Below are positions 1-5,904 of a DNA stretch of 15,072 bases, in pieces. The translations under genes and the position numbers were made by a program. Every line of letters begins with the position of its first letter. The stretch's first letter is position 1. The DNA is from Methanobacterium formicicum (lineage in GTDB: Archaea; Methanobacteriota; Methanobacteria; Methanobacteriales; Methanobacteriaceae), in the NCBI RefSeq assembly GCF_029848115.1, contig NZ_JARVXG010000014.1, positions 1 through 15,072 on the forward strand, read 5' to 3'. Below the pieces are notes generated by a model that was given only the letters and a program-made list of their open reading frames with translations, searched no databases and was not told where the DNA came from.

Positions 1-1019
1 TAGCCTTGTGTTGTGATGAGCCCTGCTAATAATACAGTTAATATGGTGGTTTTTTCAGCTGATTTTGGTGTATATTTGTGTATTTTTTTTAAGTTTAGTC
101 CTGATTTGCATAATTTGAAGAAATCCTCTATTTTTCCTCTTATAGGTTTATATCGTTTCCAATTTTGTATTTTTTGGATTAATATCCTTGTTAATATTTT
201 GTATAGTCTTTTAGATTTGATTTCTGTCTTTTTATCTTTGAATACGCGTAATGGGTAAGTTAATTTATCTTTGAGTTTTTGTAGTTTGAATTTTTCTTTT
301 GGAAAAATTAAAGGAACAATTTTGTACTTGGAAATGCCGATTTGGTAGTTTTCGTATTTGTAATATCCTCTGTCGAAAATTATAGTGTCTCCTTTTCTGA
401 TTATTCGTCTTTTACGGAGGTTTTCCATTATTTCAGTGAAGATTTTTGTGTCGTGTGGTGCCCCAGAATGGATTAAAATGGCAACAGGCATTGCAGATTC
501 GTGTTCTATGACTATAGTGGCTTTAAATCCTATGTAGAATCCATAAGAGGATGCGTAGCTCCATTTTAGATTTTGTTTTTTTAGGTATTTTTTTGAGCGA
601 TGTTTACGTTTGGTATTGTAATCTAAATCCACAGGGGTGGCATCAACAATAAATGTTCGGTTTCCACGTTTTTTAATTGGTTTAGTTTGCATTAATATGC
701 TGTTTGTGATTTTAACGTATGTATCTGGTTTGAATCGTGAGATGAATTCTGAAATTTGAAGTGCGCTGGGCACTTCATTTATTTGGAAGAATCTTTGCAA
801 CTTTTTATCTCTTTTAAGCTCATAAACAACGAATTCAATGTTTGTATTGAAAAATATAGCTGTGAATGTTATTTTGGTTGATAAAATCATCATATTGATG
901 TTTTTAACACCTTTAGAAGCAATTATGGTTCTTGATTTTCGAGAACCGATAATTTTAAATATTTTTTCTAACAAGATATAGTTTGGGTCTTCTTTACTGT
1001 AATTTAAGTGATGCTTCAT
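1..1019 (-). CDS. DDE transposase (IS4-like, DDE_Tnp_1), cut by the left window edge
   Basis: The frame is open from an ATG at 1019-1017 to the window edge: 339 codons with no stop, so the 3' end lies outside. The two bases left at the edge are TA, so the stop could be the very next codon. A GGTGA ribosome site lies 5 bases before the ATG. Reading the translation, I see the likely catalytic triad of an RNase H-fold transposase: D126 in IVDATPVDLD, D216 in IIFDRGYYKY, and E298 in RGKIEDFFKLCKSGL. The spacing and the DRGY and K-x-E-D-F motifs fit the IS4/DDE_Tnp_1 superfamily, which cuts and pastes its own element. The N-terminus has the SALQISEFISRF block usual in archaeal members. No internal stop is present, so the gene looks intact as far as it is visible. 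Codon use is very A+T rich compared with genes further right, which suits a mobile gene. The exact IS family and terminal repeats are not determined. Confidence 0.85.
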   Translation of the reverse strand, partial: MKHHLNYSKEDPNYILLEKIFKIIGSRKSRTIIASKGVKNINMMILSTKITFTAIFFNTNIEFVVYELKRDKKLQRFFQINEVPSALQISEFISRFKPDTYVKITNSILMQTKPIKKRGNRTFIVDATPVDLDYNTKRKHRSKKYLKKQNLKWSYASSYGFYIGFKATIVIEHESAMPVAILIHSGAPHDTKIFTEIMENLRKRRIIRKGDTIIFDRGYYKYENYQIGISKYKIVPLIFPKEKFKLQKLKDKLTYPLRVFKDKKTEIKSKRLYKILTRILIQKIQNWKRYKPIRGKIEDFFKLCKSGLNLKKIHKYTPKSAEKTTILTVLLAGLITTQG

Positions 1020-1157
1020 TTTTTTCACCAAACAAATATATGTAAGCACTAATACTTGAATTTAACGGTTTAGAAGCCCAATTATTCTTATAAAGTTAAA
1101 ATTAAATTGTATTTTACGAAACTAATTATCAATTAGTTCATAAAATATGAAAAACAA

Positions 1158-1381
1158 GAAGGAAAACCATTCTTTCAACAAGAAAAATCTAAGACCCTAA
1201 TTATTTTTATCTTGAGAATTTTTTTCTTTTTCACGACTGATATTGGATGTTACTTAAAAATCGTTTAAAGAAGGAGGTAATCAACCGTTACAAATTGTAC
1301 AGGTTGAAATGCCTGCTGTTATCATTAAAAAGTCAAGAGGGAATATAAACTCCGCGATAGGATGTTTAAAGAATATCTAAG
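1158..1381 (+). pseudogene. decayed 3' end of an IS200/IS605-type tnpB
   Basis: No intact gene is present. One frame ends with GGNQPLQIVQVEMPAV and continues to a TAA at about 1379-1381. A PVEMPA-like tail of this kind follows the zinc finger in many archaeal TnpB proteins. Upstream in the same frame, with three internal stops, NKKN...LFLS-stop-EFFSF...LILD lines up with the TnpB pattern N-R-x-x-Q...F-x-C-x-N-C-G-F...R-D-I-N-A-S. A neighbouring frame gives ENFF followed later by DIGCYLKIV, as expected for a gene with lost cysteines and at least one frameshift. TnpB is an RNA-guided nuclease carried by IS200/IS605 elements. Only the last 60 to 70 codons can be traced; the rest is missing or replaced by the transposase element to the left. 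The call rests on motif memory, not a search. Confidence 0.5.
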
Positions 1382-1469
1382 CACATATAAACCGTATAAA
1401 TAAACGGAACCTCTTAATGATAGGGCAATATCCTGACGTGGTGTTCATTAGTTATTACCTTCAAGTTAA

Positions 1470-1504
1470 ACTCCATAGTAAGAAACTTTGAACTTACGGG
1501 GAGT
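1470..1504 (+). other. hairpin downstream of the tnpB remnant, candidate element right end
   Basis: ACTCC (1470-1474) pairs with GGAGT (1500-1504), and after a small internal loop GTAAG (1478-1482) pairs with CTTAC (1493-1497), leaving a 10-base loop. IS200/IS605 elements carry subterminal hairpins at their ends, and the guide (omega) RNA of TnpB covers this part of the element. The position about 90 bases after the remnant stop fits that, but no boundary or target motif could be fixed. Confidence 0.35.
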
Positions 1505-1531
1505 ATTGTTCCTAAAATAAAACAATTTTTT
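1505..1531 (+). terminator. hairpin and T-run, plus-strand terminator candidate
   Basis: ATTGTT (1505-1510) pairs with AACAAT (1521-1526) around a 10-base loop and runs into six T residues (1526-1531). On the plus strand it would end a transcript coming from the tnpB remnant. It is A+T rich and could be chance. It lies just past the stop of the minus-strand antitoxin gene. Confidence 0.35.
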
Positions 1532-1538
1532 GTTTTCC

Positions 1539-1964
1539 TTAGATCTCAATCTCTATTTTATTGAAATTAACCACAGGTTTCTTGGCATTTTTAGGGCCGG
1601 GTTCCAATTTAATGAAACCTTCTTCTGCTAATTTATGCACCCTTGGTTGAACTGTTTTTAAATCTTTGTGAAGTATATAGGAAAGGTTTCTTATGGATGT
1701 AGGGTTCTGATTTTTGATTGTGTCCAGCATTTTCAGATCTGACATATTTATTTTAAGATCCTTTATGAAGATGGTTTCAGATTGTTTGACTTCGGCGTTT
1801 GGGTGTTCTAGGTGGTATAACCAATCTTCTAAATCCAGTGGATATAAAACATTTTTCGGGTCTTTTTCCATCAACCTTTTTAAGTTATCCATTGAACCGT
1901 ATTTTTCCTTTAACATTTCCACCAATTCGCTACCTTTCATCTGGCGAACCAGTTTTATTATCAT
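1539..1964 (-). CDS. winged-helix antitoxin-like regulator (HVO_A0114/MarR-like)
   Basis: 141 residues. The C-terminal half (about residues 75 to 130) reads as a winged helix-turn-helix: SDLKMLDTIKNQNPTSIRNLSYILHK, then a recognition-helix region KTVQPRVHKLAEEGFIKLEPG, then a short wing. The N-terminal part holds SMDNLKRLMEKDP and PLDLEDWLYHLEHP, which resembles the archaeal HVO_A0114-type DNA-binding proteins found beside DUF6516/TumE toxins. The ATG at 1964-1962 overlaps the TGA of the upstream toxin gene in the arrangement ATGA, so the two are translationally coupled. GGAG lies 8 bases before the start. The expected job is to neutralise the toxin and repress the operon. That role is inferred from context and family, not shown by the sequence. 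A plain MarR-like regulator is the alternative. Confidence 0.6.
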   Translation of the reverse strand: MIIKLVRQMKGSELVEMLKEKYGSMDNLKRLMEKDPKNVLYPLDLEDWLYHLEHPNAEVKQSETIFIKDLKINMSDLKMLDTIKNQNPTSIRNLSYILHKDLKTVQPRVHKLAEEGFIKLEPGPKNAKKPVVNFNKIEIEI

Positions 1965-2218
1965 AATCCTAACTCCTCTCTTATTTTATCTTCCACAATC
2001 TTACCTTCTCTGATGATGTGCTGATAGATAATCTCGTATATTATTTCTGGATCATGGATGGATAACTGTTTTCTATCTGGATGGATGTGTACTCCATGGT
2101 AATAGTTATCCACTTTGAAGTTGTCTGGCATTACAACTATTGCCCATCCTCGCTCAGTTACGCGAAAGTAGATGGTCCTACTTGCTATATGCACCGAATT
2201 TCTACTTTCATCTTTCAT
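1961..2218 (-). CDS. TumE-like (DUF6516) toxin candidate
   Basis: 85 residues, no signal peptide or membrane segment. The core YYHGVHIHPDRKQLSIHD followed by a helical PEIIYEIIYQHIIREGKI resembles the DUF6516/TumE family, whose members have a beta-rich body ending in a His-containing strand and a final helix. An in-frame TGA lies seven codons before the ATG at 2218, so the start cannot be moved far upstream; GAGGGT lies just before it. The protein is shorter than the usual 100 to 130 residues, so it may be a short member. It is the first gene of a two-gene operon with a winged-helix partner, the usual order of TumE/TumA-type toxin-antitoxin pairs. The family assignment is from pattern memory; the biochemical activity is not visible. 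Confidence 0.5.
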   Translation of the reverse strand: MKDESRNSVHIASRTIYFRVTERGWAIVVMPDNFKVDNYYHGVHIHPDRKQLSIHDPEIIYEIIYQHIIREGKIVEDKIREELGL

Positions 2219-2257
2219 GTTACCCTCTGTTCTACATCACATATAAAATAGTTGAGG

Positions 2258-2265
2258 TATAAAAA
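2258..2265 (-). promoter_or_regulatory. TATA box of the toxin-antitoxin operon
   Basis: On the minus strand this reads TTTTTATA. A start of transcription about 25 bases downstream would fall near 2236, giving a leader of roughly 18 bases that still holds the GAGGGT ribosome site. A second A+T-rich match (TTTTATAT, about 2241-2248) is closer to the gene and would leave almost no leader. Confidence 0.4.
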
Positions 2266-2389
2266 CCATCAGTCGATGTTGGTTTAATTAATATTTTTAA
2301 TAATACTTATTTATTGATTAATCATATAATAATTCTATTAAACTTTTTGAAAACTTTTCGGAAAACTCAGATGAACATGTAATTCATAG

Positions 2390-2520
2390 AAACCAGTTGT
2401 GAGGTCATTCCCACTTGGGAACTGGTGGAAGAATCCTTTCAGATAATCCACTCACCGAGTTATATCCTCTCACCGAATTCCATCACCTGGCCGGAAGGCT
2501 ATTTCCGCATGGTGTTTCCA
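2390..2520. other. G+C-richer island in the spacer, open but start-less frame
   Basis: This stretch is clearly richer in G and C than the A+T-rich sequence on its left. It holds CCAGTT/AACTGG arms near 2392-2425 and two copies of CTCACCGA with an 18-base offset (2451 and 2469). On the plus strand a frame stays open from about 2380 into the next ribosome site, reading PTWELVEESFQIIHSP and onwards, but it has no start codon apart from a late ATG. It could be the leftover end of a lost gene or an untranslated leader. I do not recognise it. Confidence 0.25.
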
Positions 2521-2533
2521 CCAAAAATATTAT

Positions 2534-2555
2534 TATGTTATCACACAATAACATA
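2534..2555. repeat. perfect inverted repeat ahead of adhesin gene 1
   Basis: TATGTTAT and ATAACATA form 8-base arms around CACACA. It lies about 40 bases before the ribosome site of the first adhesin gene and is followed by a run of six G residues, so it may be an operator or a leader hairpin. A related but less symmetric block lies upstream of the second adhesin gene (5771-5820). Confidence 0.4.
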
Positions 2556-2596
2556 TTTGGGGGGTAAAATTTCCCTCTTCTTTAAAAATTGTAAAA

Positions 2597-2604
2597 GGAG
2601 GTGA
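2597..2604 (+). promoter_or_regulatory. GGAGGTGA ribosome site that argues for an ATT start
   Basis: The block gtaaaaggaggtgaaaa occurs before both adhesin genes. In the second gene the start (TTG at 5905) lies 6 bases after GGAGGTGA. Here the only in-frame codon at a matching distance is ATT at 2610. The GTG at 2601 is inside the ribosome site itself and would have no spacing. Confidence 0.55.
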
Positions 2605-4085
2605 AAAGGATTACCAAACATTTAGAAACCAAGCACTACTTTCTATTCCTAACCCTTTTAATGGCCATTGCTTCTTTGAGTCTTATTGATGATTCTGCTG
2701 CAGCCAGTATGATCTATGTTAATGGTAGCTCTGGTAATGATGACTGGGATGGAGAAACACCAGAAACTGCCAAGGCAACCATACAAAACGGGACCGATAC
2801 TGTGGATCCCGAGGGAACAGTCTCGGTGGCCGATGGAATCTACCCGGAACACATCATCATTAACAAAAACCTGAGCCTCCTGGGGCAGAGCACCAGTGGT
2901 ACTATAATCGACGGAACCAACAACGGCCGACCACTGACCATCAACGGTTACACAACCATTGTTAACCTGATTAACTTCACCCTAATCAATGGAAATGTAA
3001 CTGGAACCACTGCCCGTGGTGGGGGAATCTACAACGAGGGTAATTTAACTTTGACCAACTGTAACTTAATCAACAACACCGCCAACGGCATCATTGCATA
3101 TGGTGGGGGAATCTGGTCAGAGGGTACCTATGATCACGGTGCCTTAACTTTGAATAACTGTATGGTAGAGGGTAACACTGCCACTGGAACTGGAGCCATG
3201 GGTGGTGGAATTGCTGCTTACAATACGGTGAACATCAACAACAGTAAAATATCAGGCAACCTGGCTGAAGCAACAGGGTATGGTGCTTATGGTGGGGGAA
3301 TAGCTGGTTTAATGGGTACTCTGACCATTACCGATAGCCAGATCACTGGTAACACTGCCAAAAGGGGAACCTTATCCGATGCTTCTGGGGGAGGAGTTTA
3401 CCTTGATTACAATCAATTCACCATCACCGGCAGCCAGATCACTGGTAACGTCGCGGAAGGAAATGGTGGGGGAATATACGCCTACGTCAGTAATGATAGA
3501 GCAAATTTCAACCGCATAGTGAACAATTTACCCGATGCCATTTACTACACCTACGAAACTGTGGCCTTTGATGCACTCTACAACTGGTGGGGACAGAACA
3601 CTGGCCCTGCTGACGGGAGTATTTCTGGTAACGTGGACTATGACCCCTGGCTGGTTATGAATTACAGTGCCAATCCCACAACCATCCAGCAGGGTGAAAC
3701 TTCTACCCTGACTGCTGATTTCAGATACGATTCAGATGGAACATTCCACGACCCTGCACTGGGCCACTTACCAGACGGTATACCAGTGACCTTCAACACC
3801 AACCTGGGCAATGTGGGCAGTAAAACCGCCACATCTTTAACCCTGAACGGTATTGCCACCATCCTCCTGCGCGGAGATGAAGCAGCCGGCGGTGCATTAA
3901 CCTATGCACTCCTTGACCTGGAAACCAGGTACGCCACGGTGACCATAACCCCAGCCACAGTAAATGCAGCCAGTACAGTCAGCTCTAAAACCATCGGCAT
4001 GCAGGAAACCGGATTACCAGTAGCAGGAATATATCTGAGCCTATTACTGGTCATGGGTGGACTGTTAAGTACCAGAAAAGAATAA
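2601..4085 (+). CDS. secreted beta-helix adhesin-like surface protein 1
   Basis: 494 residues if counted from the GTG at 2601; the true start is more likely the in-frame ATT at 2610 (see its ribosome site). Residues about 10 to 36 form a signal peptide ending in SAAA. Next comes the usual opening of this class (YVNGSSGNDDWDG ... TIQNG ... VADGIY ... TIIDG). About six turns with a GGG-[IV] motif and pattern L-T-x-x-x-x-x-x-G-N follow, as in right-handed parallel beta-helix (Chlamydia PMP-like) proteins. The linker YNWWGQNTGPADG, frequent after such helices in methanogens, leads to an Ig-like segment (NPTTIQQGETSTLTADF to TVTITP). The end has MQETGLP, a hydrophobic helix and TRKE, a tripartite surface-anchoring type of tail. 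The likely role is adhesion or cell-surface structure outside the cell; no substrate can be deduced. Its own terminator follows, so it is probably a single-gene unit. Confidence 0.85.
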   Translation: MKRITKHLETKHYFLFLTLLMAIASLSLIDDSAAASMIYVNGSSGNDDWDGETPETAKATIQNGTDTVDPEGTVSVADGIYPEHIIINKNLSLLGQSTSGTIIDGTNNGRPLTINGYTTIVNLINFTLINGNVTGTTARGGGIYNEGNLTLTNCNLINNTANGIIAYGGGIWSEGTYDHGALTLNNCMVEGNTATGTGAMGGGIAAYNTVNINNSKISGNLAEATGYGAYGGGIAGLMGTLTITDSQITGNTAKRGTLSDASGGGVYLDYNQFTITGSQITGNVAEGNGGGIYAYVSNDRANFNRIVNNLPDAIYYTYETVAFDALYNWWGQNTGPADGSISGNVDYDPWLVMNYSANPTTIQQGETSTLTADFRYDSDGTFHDPALGHLPDGIPVTFNTNLGNVGSKTATSLTLNGIATILLRGDEAAGGALTYALLDLETRYATVTITPATVNAASTVSSKTIGMQETGLPVAGIYLSLLLVMGGLLSTRKE

Positions 4086-4087
4086 AT

Positions 4088-4113
4088 GGAGGAATCTTAT
4101 CCTCCTTTTTTTT
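4088..4113 (+). terminator. terminator of adhesin gene 1
   Basis: GGAGGA (4088-4093) and TCCTCC (4100-4105) form a perfect 6-base stem with a 6-base loop, followed at once by eight T residues. It starts three bases after the stop codon. Confidence 0.85.
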
Positions 4114-4218
4114 ATATTTTTATATTTTTAAAGTTAAAAAACAAGAAAAGTACTGATTTTTCATATCGGACTCAGGTATGGTCCTAAGGCCTTGAAATTC
4201 TATTATACAGCTGGAGGA

Positions 4219-4341
4219 ATGCAATTCACGTTCTTATCAACAGACTCTCCTTTTATTTTGTCAACAGACTCTCCTTTATTTTTATCAATAGACTCTCCTT
4301 TTGTGAATTTATTCACCAAAAAAATAATCAGTATTTATTAA
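4219..4341 (+). CDS. possible 40-residue small protein made of tandem repeats
   Basis: An ATG at 4219 with GGAGG two bases before it opens a frame of 40 codons that ends at TAA 4339-4341. The centre is three copies of an 8-residue unit, STDSPFIL, STDSPLFL and SIDSPFVN, written by three 24-bp DNA repeats. The repeat length is a multiple of three, so the frame is kept through all copies. However, the spacing from the ribosome site is too short to be convincing, another frame over the repeats is also open, and the sequence looks like other short tandem duplications in the spacers here. No family is recognised. Treat as a weak candidate that may only be a repeat. Confidence 0.2.
   Translation: MQFTFLSTDSPFILSTDSPLFLSIDSPFVNLFTKKIISIY
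4237..4308. repeat. three 24-bp tandem repeats
   Basis: Units begin at 4237, 4261 and 4285 with TCAAcAGACTCTCC followed by a T-rich tail. The first two are nearly identical; the third has TCAATAGACTCTCC and a different end. They lie in the spacer between adhesin 1 and the CPBP gene. Confidence 0.9.
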
Positions 4342-4519
4342 CTTGTGAAGAAAAACATGGTGATGGAATAGTATTATTGTTTAAAATAGGAAATTCTCAA
4401 AAATCTGGATAAACCACGCACTATCTGGATTAGATCACTGCTATGGACTTAAAATACATTGTATTCAACTAAACACATGCATTTGCAAACACCGGTATTA
4501 AAATCAATGGAGTTATCTA

Positions 4520-5572
4520 ATGGAAAACGCGCTAAATAGGGGTCAACTGAAAAAAGAGCTATTTACATTTTTAATTATTACTTTTGCCGCAACCTACATT
4601 CTTCAATTTTTTGTTTTCAATAGGGAAGGCTACATATTATCTCCCCTGTCCCATATATGGAGTACTACCCTGGCAGTGAGCATGTTCATTCCCGCCGCCA
4701 GTGCTATTCTCTGTATGATTTATTTTAAATCAAAGGCCCTGACCAGGGAAACCAAAATCATATTTGCCTTTTTCCTGCTTTATGCCCTATTGTTTGCCTT
4801 TGAAAACTATTGCTGGCCAGTTATGGGAACGGTAATGAACCTGCCGGTTCTTTCCACCATCATTGCTGTTCTGGGAATGGTAACGGTAATTGCCCTGAAC
4901 CTAAAGAAGAAATGGAGAAAAGGATTGGTGTCCTCCCATTTATCCTTCGGTAAAAATCGTAAATACTATCTTATTTTGCCACTGGCAGTTTTTGCCCTAC
5001 TTATCCTGGAATACCTTACACTTAATTTCACTGGATTGGGCACTCCCCTGACCGAATTTGATATTTCTGCATTTATAGTAACCTTAGTTTCTTATTTCGT
5101 TTTATATTTCTTTACAGAGTGGACCTGGTATTTCGGAGAAGAACTGGGATGGAGAGGATACCTCCAGGACAGATTGTTCCCTCTTTTGGGAAGTTATAAA
5201 GGTGTTCTGGTACTGGGGGTTATATGGGGTGTCTGGCATTATCCCATGAATGCCCTGGGATACAATTTTCCAGGACAACCTATTCTGGGTAATATCCTGA
5301 TGACGGTCTTCACCATTGTATTTGGTATTATCTTGAGTTACGCGGTCCTGAAGACAGGGAGCATCTGGATAGCGGTGGTAATGCATTTATTTAACAACAA
5401 ACTGAATGGTGTTATCTGTGCCTACATAGCCTATTCCCCGGATGTTCTCCTGGTTAACGCCCTAAGCTGCATATTTTTAGGGATATTAGCCCTGGTACTT
5501 TTAAGATCCAAGGTCTGGAAACAGGTTGAAAAGATCAAGTCCTCTAAACAGGTTAAAGATCAAGTCCTCTAA
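4520..5572 (+). CDS. CPBP-family intramembrane metalloprotease (Abi/CAAX type)
   Basis: 350 residues with about eight hydrophobic segments. The three signature motifs of the CPBP family (PF02517) are present: EELGWR at 207-212 (E-E-x-x-x-R), the WGVWHYPMNAL segment with H240, and HLFNN at 289-293 (H-x-x-x-N). The glutamates and histidines form the active site inside the membrane. Members process prenylated or peptide substrates, act in bacteriocin maturation or immunity, or have unknown targets; the substrate here cannot be told. GGAG lies 7 bases before the ATG. The gene stands alone between two adhesin genes, so a role in handling surface proteins is possible but unproven. The last residues (KQVEKIKSSKQVKDQVL) are encoded by 25-27 bp tandem repeats and the stop codon arises inside a repeat, so the tail is recent and probably not conserved. 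Confidence 0.9.
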   Translation: MENALNRGQLKKELFTFLIITFAATYILQFFVFNREGYILSPLSHIWSTTLAVSMFIPAASAILCMIYFKSKALTRETKIIFAFFLLYALLFAFENYCWPVMGTVMNLPVLSTIIAVLGMVTVIALNLKKKWRKGLVSSHLSFGKNRKYYLILPLAVFALLILEYLTLNFTGLGTPLTEFDISAFIVTLVSYFVLYFFTEWTWYFGEELGWRGYLQDRLFPLLGSYKGVLVLGVIWGVWHYPMNALGYNFPGQPILGNILMTVFTIVFGIILSYAVLKTGSIWIAVVMHLFNNKLNGVICAYIAYSPDVLLVNALSCIFLGILALVLLRSKVWKQVEKIKSSKQVKDQVL

Positions 5573-5620
5573 ACAGGTTAAAGATCAAAGCCTGGAAACG
5601 GGTTGAAATGATCTAAGGCC
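5519..5620. repeat. four tandem 25-27 bp repeats across the CPBP stop codon
   Basis: Units start at 5519 (27 bp), 5546, 5571 and 5596 (25 bp each), all beginning AAAC-A/G-GGTT and containing a GATC core. The second and third copies are nearly identical, the fourth is more diverged, and a fifth faint copy begins near 5621. The first unit has two extra bases compared with the second, so the frame changes there and the second unit ends in the stop codon. Confidence 0.85.
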
Positions 5621-5670
5621 ATGAAAATGGTTCAAAAAGTTCCTGAAATCAATAATCTCTAAATATTTAT

Positions 5671-5704
5671 CCTTCATTTTTTTCAGTTACCTTCATTTTT
5701 TTCC
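5671..5704. repeat. two T-rich 19-bp direct repeats
   Basis: CCTTCATTTTTTTC occurs at 5671 and again at 5690. The T-runs could also act as a termination zone for the CPBP gene, for which no hairpin terminator is seen. The rest of 5705-5770 is pyrimidine rich and holds nothing I recognise. Confidence 0.6.
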
Positions 5705-5770
5705 AGTAGTACTTCCACCTTCTCCACAGTTATTACTTCTACCTTCCGTCTATACGAATCAACTTTCCAG

Positions 5771-5820
5771 CAAAAAATAGTTATTAAGTAAACACTAACA
5801 TATGTAATGGGGATGGGGGG
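5771..5820 (+). promoter_or_regulatory. upstream block shared with adhesin gene 1
   Basis: CAAAAAATAGTTATTAAGTA, then ACACTAACATATGTAATGGGG, can be aligned with 2522-2564 (CAAAAATATTATTATGTTAT, then ACACAATAACATATTTGGGG). Both lie upstream of an adhesin gene and end in a G-run, so they may carry a common promoter or regulator site. A clear TATA box is not identified. Confidence 0.35.
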
Positions 5821-5904
5821 TGTACTTTTTTTTAGTTATTCCCTTCTTTATCATTTAATCCCATCGACAAATTAAGCAATCACTGTAAAAGGAGGTGAAA
5901 AAGC

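Noticed and set aside
1072..1095. Inverted partner of the possible IS end at 15049
   Set aside because: GAAGCCCAATTATT near the left transposase shares only a few letters with GAGGCTGTCCCATAATT and does not align without gaps.
1273..1280. AAGGAGGT as a ribosome site for a new gene
   Set aside because: No start codon with a lasting frame follows; the bases encode the KEGGN part of the tnpB remnant.
2601..2603. GTG as start of adhesin gene 1
   Set aside because: It lies inside the GGAGGTGA ribosome site with no spacing, and the same GTG in the second adhesin gene is out of frame.
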